Source: Melastoma dodecandrum
Lineage: Eukaryota; Streptophyta; Magnoliopsida; Myrtales; Melastomataceae
Length of the DNA: 64,000 bases
Assembly (NCBI GenBank): GCA_029817715.1
Contig: JARUPY010000533.1
Span: forward strand, 330,001-394,000
Direction: 5' to 3'
In this document: piece by piece, positions 60,075 through 64,000 of the stretch
How the letters are laid out: the number at the start of each line of letters is the position of its first letter
Position numbering within the stretch: the stretch's first letter is position 1
Notes under the pieces: generated by a model
Databases searched by the model: none
Seen by the model: the letters and a program-made list of their open reading frames with translations, nothing else
Told to the model about the DNA's origin: nothing
Made by a program: the position numbers and the translations under genes

Positions 60075-61948
60075 CTAGAAAACTTGTCTGATGTTGATAT
60101 TTATTCTCGAAGCTCTAATATACTCCGAGAAGCAGTGTTCTTCTGGGTCCGAAAACTGCTGCTCGAGCAGGGCTTTATGGGCAGTGTCTTCTTCGTCGGT
60201 GAAGATTCGAGGGACCCCTGCGACAGTAAGGAATGACTCGCAAGATTATCCATTTAGTCATGGCCTGATTTCATCCATAGACTAGCCAGCTACCAACTTA
60301 ACCAGACATAAATTTACCATGAAAGCACTCTCTTGCTTCTCCTGCCATTAGCACGACATCGCCACTTCGAAGGAACATAGCTAGAGGAGGTTTGTCTCTA
60401 GTTTTCCCTCCCAACAGAAAGATTGCTTTGCATCCCAAACTGCAAACATACATCATTTCTTCGAGTTTCTCATCCGAGGAATATGATGTCGATCTCAGGG
60501 CGGTGAATGAAAACCATGGTTACCTCAAACTAACGATGGGCTTGCTCCAGTCAGCTTCCATGTCATCAAGATGGCCCCCCAAAGTATCACCTTGAAAAAG
60601 TTCAACAGATTCAGTTCAGCAGCATCATGATATAAGATGAGAAGAAATGAGTAGGCATTGCCATCAAATTTCAAGCAAAATATCTGGCATTTACTAAGAC
60701 ACAGCCAGTACATAAAATATGAGAATGGTACCTAACCCGAAGTAATTCACGATGGCTGCTTCCGGTTTGAATTGTTCTCCTGGCCCCATTGCCAGTGAGG
60801 CCATCCTTATCGCTAGTTGACACAGGTCATCTGGAATCTTGTTATGTGGAAGAGAAATGTCATAATTGCGCTGCATTGTAATGAGAACACGATCAATGAC
60901 AAGCCTGCATTTTTCAAGAAAGTGTATCCACAACAATACAATTTTAGATTTTATTCTACTCCAAGTGATTTCCTTACTTGGGACCAGTTAAATTGCAGAC
61001 CAAGGGTACTCCACCGCAACTTGCGTAGCAGAACAGAAGCAGCAACGGATTTCTGACCATTTCCTGAAGATTTAGCATCCAATTCATCCACAAACTTCCA
61101 AAGGAGACCGCTCTCGTTGGCAGCCTGAGATCCAGAGGTAGGAACGCCGCTCTGTGATGGACTTCTGTCTTCAACCAAAACCCGTCTCTCCCTCGCAGCT
61201 AGAAATAAATCATTGATTGGGCCGTATTCTGCATTGTGATTTGTCCTGTTCGGCGGCTGTGGGAAGCTAATCAAACTTTCCCTAATCCATCTTCCTTGTT
61301 CCTGCAGACTCAATGCCCCCGGAATAAAATAAAAACCTGCATCAAGCATGAGCACAAAAACTGACATCAAACTTCCGCAAATCATTTTCTCCTGATTGCA
61401 AGCATTATCTTGGAACAACAAATTCATCGATTATGTCAAATTGCATCCAGCAATTGAATACCGATTTCGATTGCACACATCATGCAGTTCCCGAACGTAC
61501 ACATCGCGCACATTCATAACCATTCTCGTCAATAAGCATCAAATCAATATCCCATCTAATTCCACAAATTCAACAGTAGAACCATAATACCAGGTCGATT
61601 CTCTAACCGGAAACTAGTCCAGCCGAATCCGCACTCAACCACCGCAATCCCGTCCGGAAGCTCACCCTTCCCTTCGTACGACTCGCGAACAGCCTCAAAA
61701 TCGATCACTTCCGACAACTCTACCGGCTTCGGCACCTTCTTCCTTCCGAAACATCCGAACGAAACCACGTGATTCGATTAACTACCAGAAAAGGCAACAA
61801 AACTCGCCAAGACAAGGGAAAAATATTGCAAGAGGATAGATTTTTACTTCTTGGAGGAACCGTGCTGGTAGTAAAGCTTGTACTTCTTCTCCGCCTTCCT
61901 GAAAGCAGTCCTCTCCGACTCGCCGTCGGACTTCTCCGCCCCGTACAT
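60075..61948 (-). CDS. ALKBH1: ALKBH1-type 2-oxoglutarate/Fe(II) dioxygenase (AlkB homologue)
   Basis: Seven exons from high to low: 61848-61948, 61591-61742, 60978-61336, 60732-60870, 60524-60590, 60318-60439 and 60075-60217, giving 360 aa. The conserved start MYGAEKSDGE was preferred over an in-frame Met 80 codons upstream. Iron ligands are His257 and Asp259 (GGHLDDMEADWS) and His313 (ECFHGVPRIF). The 2-oxoglutarate-binding arginines sit in RININ-I-RQVF (Arg351, Arg357). ALKBH1 enzymes oxidatively demethylate nucleic acids, chiefly tRNA and possibly DNA 6-methyladenine; the substrate here is inferred. FYFIPGALSLQEQGRWIRES and SFPQPPNRTNHNAEYGPI match the plant family (At1g11780, from memory). 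Confidence 0.94.
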
Positions 61949-63228
61949 GTCTCCCGGCGCGGTTGACGTGAATCCGGCGGGGGGAGGAAAGGGTTTTGAG
62001 GATTCTGTTGGACGAACTGGGCTTTGGCCGGAGAATGCAGAAAAAGTTGGAAGTAGCGATGGGCTTAGGCCCGTAATTTGAATTGTTTCTCTACATATTT
62101 GAGGAGGAAAGAGGACGAAGGGGATTTCCTTTCCTCTGCTCCGATCGTCCGGCGAAGGTTCGTCGATTTCTGGTGCGATTTTCAGCATGCTTTGGATTTG
62201 ATGATGTTTCTAATACGAGTTGTCGTTGTTTGCGTGTTTTGTGGAAAGCGTCCTTGTGGTTATTTGCAAGGTCTTAGGGATTGATTGGCCTGAGCTCGTT
62301 TTGAGGTCTCCTCGATCTCTGTAGTTGCGGAATCACTTATTCATGGTTGATGTATTTCTAGAGTTTATCAGCTTGCATGGTTCGTACTTTCACCTTGTTC
62401 TCAAGAATTAAGTATTCAGGCTTGAGAGCTTCGGAATTGCAAACTGTGATGGTGTTGTGATTTTGGATCTTCTTAGTTATTTAATCAGGCGATTTCCGTG
62501 TCTTTTCGGAGACTTAATTGTGGCTTTTTCCATTGCAATTATTCTGTTATTGTAGGCTTGTCGATCCTGACAACAATACTGCTAGGTGCTAATATTGATT
62601 GTAGTTCCTATCCAATCGTTATAGCCGGTCCCTCTCGGGGGTATTGTTATTGATATCCTGCAATTTAACCTGAAAAACCATTTCCAGCAGTTGAAATAGC
62701 ATAATTTTGGTGCATTGAGCAATTCGTTCCTTGATTTAGCGAAACCCCTTTATAAATCCCCCTAATAGGATGTAGGAAAGACTGGAGATACGAGAGGATT
62801 TTGTCTTTCACCACCTTAGGTCTGATATAGTTACATTTACGCCCTCTCAAATTCCAATATCACCCCAAGAAAACCAAAATACGACAGAATAATAGTAATG
62901 TGATTCGATAGAAAGTTAAGATTGGTAGTTTCAGGCATCATACTAAAATTTCTTGTTGGTGTCAGCCTTGTGTTATCATGGAGAAGATTCTGTTTTCAAC
63001 CAATGGCTGTTCTGTGTGGGTTTTTATTTTTTAGGATAGCGAAACTTGTGGAAAATGGAGTGCTTTATGGATATGTATGCCTGATTAATTTGTACCTAAT
63101 TTGCAGGTATAGCAATAAGAAAGTCCCATTGTTTCTGATGGAAAATTGAAGCTGATATCAGGAGTATTTTTCCAGGCAAGTAGGGGATGTTGCTCATCCA
63201 ATTGTGTTTTCTAAATTGAGGTTGCCCT
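61949..63228. promoter_or_regulatory. divergent promoter region between ALKBH1 and the PPR gene
   Basis: Head-to-head intergenic space. A TGGGCT site II motif and an adjacent aggccc lie near 62060-62075, close to the dioxygenase leader. The rest, T-rich, probably holds the 5' UTR of the PPR gene. No coding sequence is supported. Confidence 0.4.
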
Positions 63229-64000
63229 ATGCTGTGCCCCTTAATCCCTAGGCTCAGATGTACCGCTTTATTACTTATCAAGCCGACAGGATCAAATTAT
63301 GCAAAACAAGTACATGCTCAGTTCATTGTCAATGGTCTCCTTTCATCCTTTTTCATCACCAAATTAATTGAACAGTACTGTGCCATTCCATCCAAAGTTA
63401 ACTTGGGCCATGCTGGGGTGCTAATTGAACAATCTCAGGAGTCAAAGGTACTCCTTTTCAACACTTACATTCGGTGTTCTCTCCCTAGAGATGCTTTGCG
63501 GGCATTCGCAGATTCAGTTTCCAAAGAAAATGTAGTTTTCGATGATTTAACGTACAACTTCCTTATTGGTGCTTGTGCTCGATGCTCCTCCTCGACAGCT
63601 ATAGTCTTTGCTAGACAAGTTCATGCACGCATAACGAGCCATGGTTTCATTCCCAGTATGTTAGTGCAAACGACATTGATACACTGTTATGCTAACAAGA
63701 TGGATATAAGCTCTGCAAGAAAGGTTTTTGATGAAATGATGGATAAAAGTCATATCACTTGGAATGCGCTGCTTGCCGGTTATTGTTCACAAAGGGAGAA
63801 ATTGAGTTTATGGCCCCATAATGCATTAATTTTGTTTAAAGAGATGCTAATGGATGCATCCAGAGTAAAACCAACTAACACCACTATGGTTTGTGTTCTT
63901 TCAGCAACTTCCAGATTAGGTCTGATTGAGACTGGTTACTGTGTGCATGCATATATCGAGAAAATGGTCAACTGTCCTGAAGCTGATGTGTTTATTGGCA
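63229..64000 (+). CDS. pentatricopeptide repeat protein, MEF20-like (partial, cut at window end)
   Basis: An open frame of 257 codons runs off the right edge with no stop. The ATG at 63229 is the first after an in-frame TGA at 63217. The sequence reads KQVHAQFIVNGLLSSFFITK, then FNTYIRCSLPRDALRAF, ARQVHARITSHGFIPSMLVQ and ARKVFDEMMDKSHITWNALL, ending VHAYIEKMVNCPEADVFIG. These are PLS-type repeats that bind organelle RNA and direct C-to-U editing. The series closely matches Arabidopsis At3g18970, MITOCHONDRIAL EDITING FACTOR 20, as I recall it. The C-terminal E domain lies outside the window, so the subclass is inferred. Confidence 0.88.
   Translation, partial: MLCPLIPRLRCTALLLIKPTGSNYAKQVHAQFIVNGLLSSFFITKLIEQYCAIPSKVNLGHAGVLIEQSQESKVLLFNTYIRCSLPRDALRAFADSVSKENVVFDDLTYNFLIGACARCSSSTAIVFARQVHARITSHGFIPSMLVQTTLIHCYANKMDISSARKVFDEMMDKSHITWNALLAGYCSQREKLSLWPHNALILFKEMLMDASRVKPTNTTMVCVLSATSRLGLIETGYCVHAYIEKMVNCPEADVFIG

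Overview
This window is nuclear DNA of a flowering plant. The genes are intron-rich with GT/AG introns and encode full-length homologues of plant nuclear housekeeping proteins. There is a U5 snRNA gene with the plant USE and TATA promoter, and promoters carry telo-box and site II (TGGGCY) motifs. The mobile DNA is plant-type Mutator-like (MULE) elements. I cannot fix the species. Coding models were assembled by hand from splice sites and frame continuity, and each multi-exon model sums to a whole number of codons.

Layout, left to right. (1) 0.6-5.3 kb, +: a large Ser/Pro-rich plant protein annotated elsewhere as 'FLO11-like'. (2) 6.6-10.3 kb, -: an 11-exon class A flavin monooxygenase with a C-terminal thioredoxin-like region. 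(3) 10.5-11.8 kb: two small non-autonomous transposons. (4) 12.2-14.1 kb, +: the 51-kDa NADH/FMN subunit of mitochondrial complex I. (5) 16.4-20.9 kb, +: an NT-C2 (EEIG1/EHBP1-type) domain protein. (6) 21.8-23.8 kb, +: 20S proteasome subunit beta-5. (7) 24.65-29.21 kb: a complete 4,556-bp MULE with 174-bp terminal inverted repeats and a perfect 9-bp target-site duplication. It carries an apparently intact three-exon transposase and a GRF zinc-finger gene with one in-frame stop. (8) 29.8-31.2 kb, -: RPB10. (9) 31.7-34.1 kb, -: the BUD23/RID2 18S rRNA methyltransferase. (10) 35.1-36.2 kb, +: Kish/TMEM167, 70 aa over four exons. (11) 36.8-38.1 kb, -: an F-box/kelch protein.

(12) 39.6-40.7 kb: an old inverted-repeat element that has captured an EF-hand gene fragment. 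(13) 40.9-41.0 kb, -: U5 snRNA. (14) 41.4-42.0 kb, -: a broken ion-channel (CNGC-like) fragment. (15) 42.4-43.8 kb, -: ribosomal protein L17. (16) 45.8-45.9 kb, -: a small 58-codon exon or ORF. (17) 47.9-49.3 kb, -: an F-box/Sel1/MYND protein. (18) About 49.3-60.1 kb: roughly 10 kb with no recognisable gene, only simple repeats and a SINE-like tRNA-derived segment. (19) 60.1-61.9 kb, -: an ALKBH1-type 2-oxoglutarate dioxygenase. (20) 63.2-64.0 kb, +: the start of an E-type PPR protein like MEF20, cut by the window edge.

Most genes are unrelated housekeeping loci (respiration, proteasome, transcription, splicing, ribosome, RNA editing) and do not form a cluster. The three loci RPL17, F-box/kelch and F-box/MYND match a small interval of Arabidopsis chromosome 1 (At1g67340, At1g67430, At1g67480, from memory), which suggests conserved microsynteny. 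The most notable observations are the young MULE and its GRF passenger, a miR396-target-like site in the transposase leader, the gene-capturing inverted-repeat element, three genes whose first coding exon is only the ATG, and a tandem duplication that copies a splice acceptor in RPB10.
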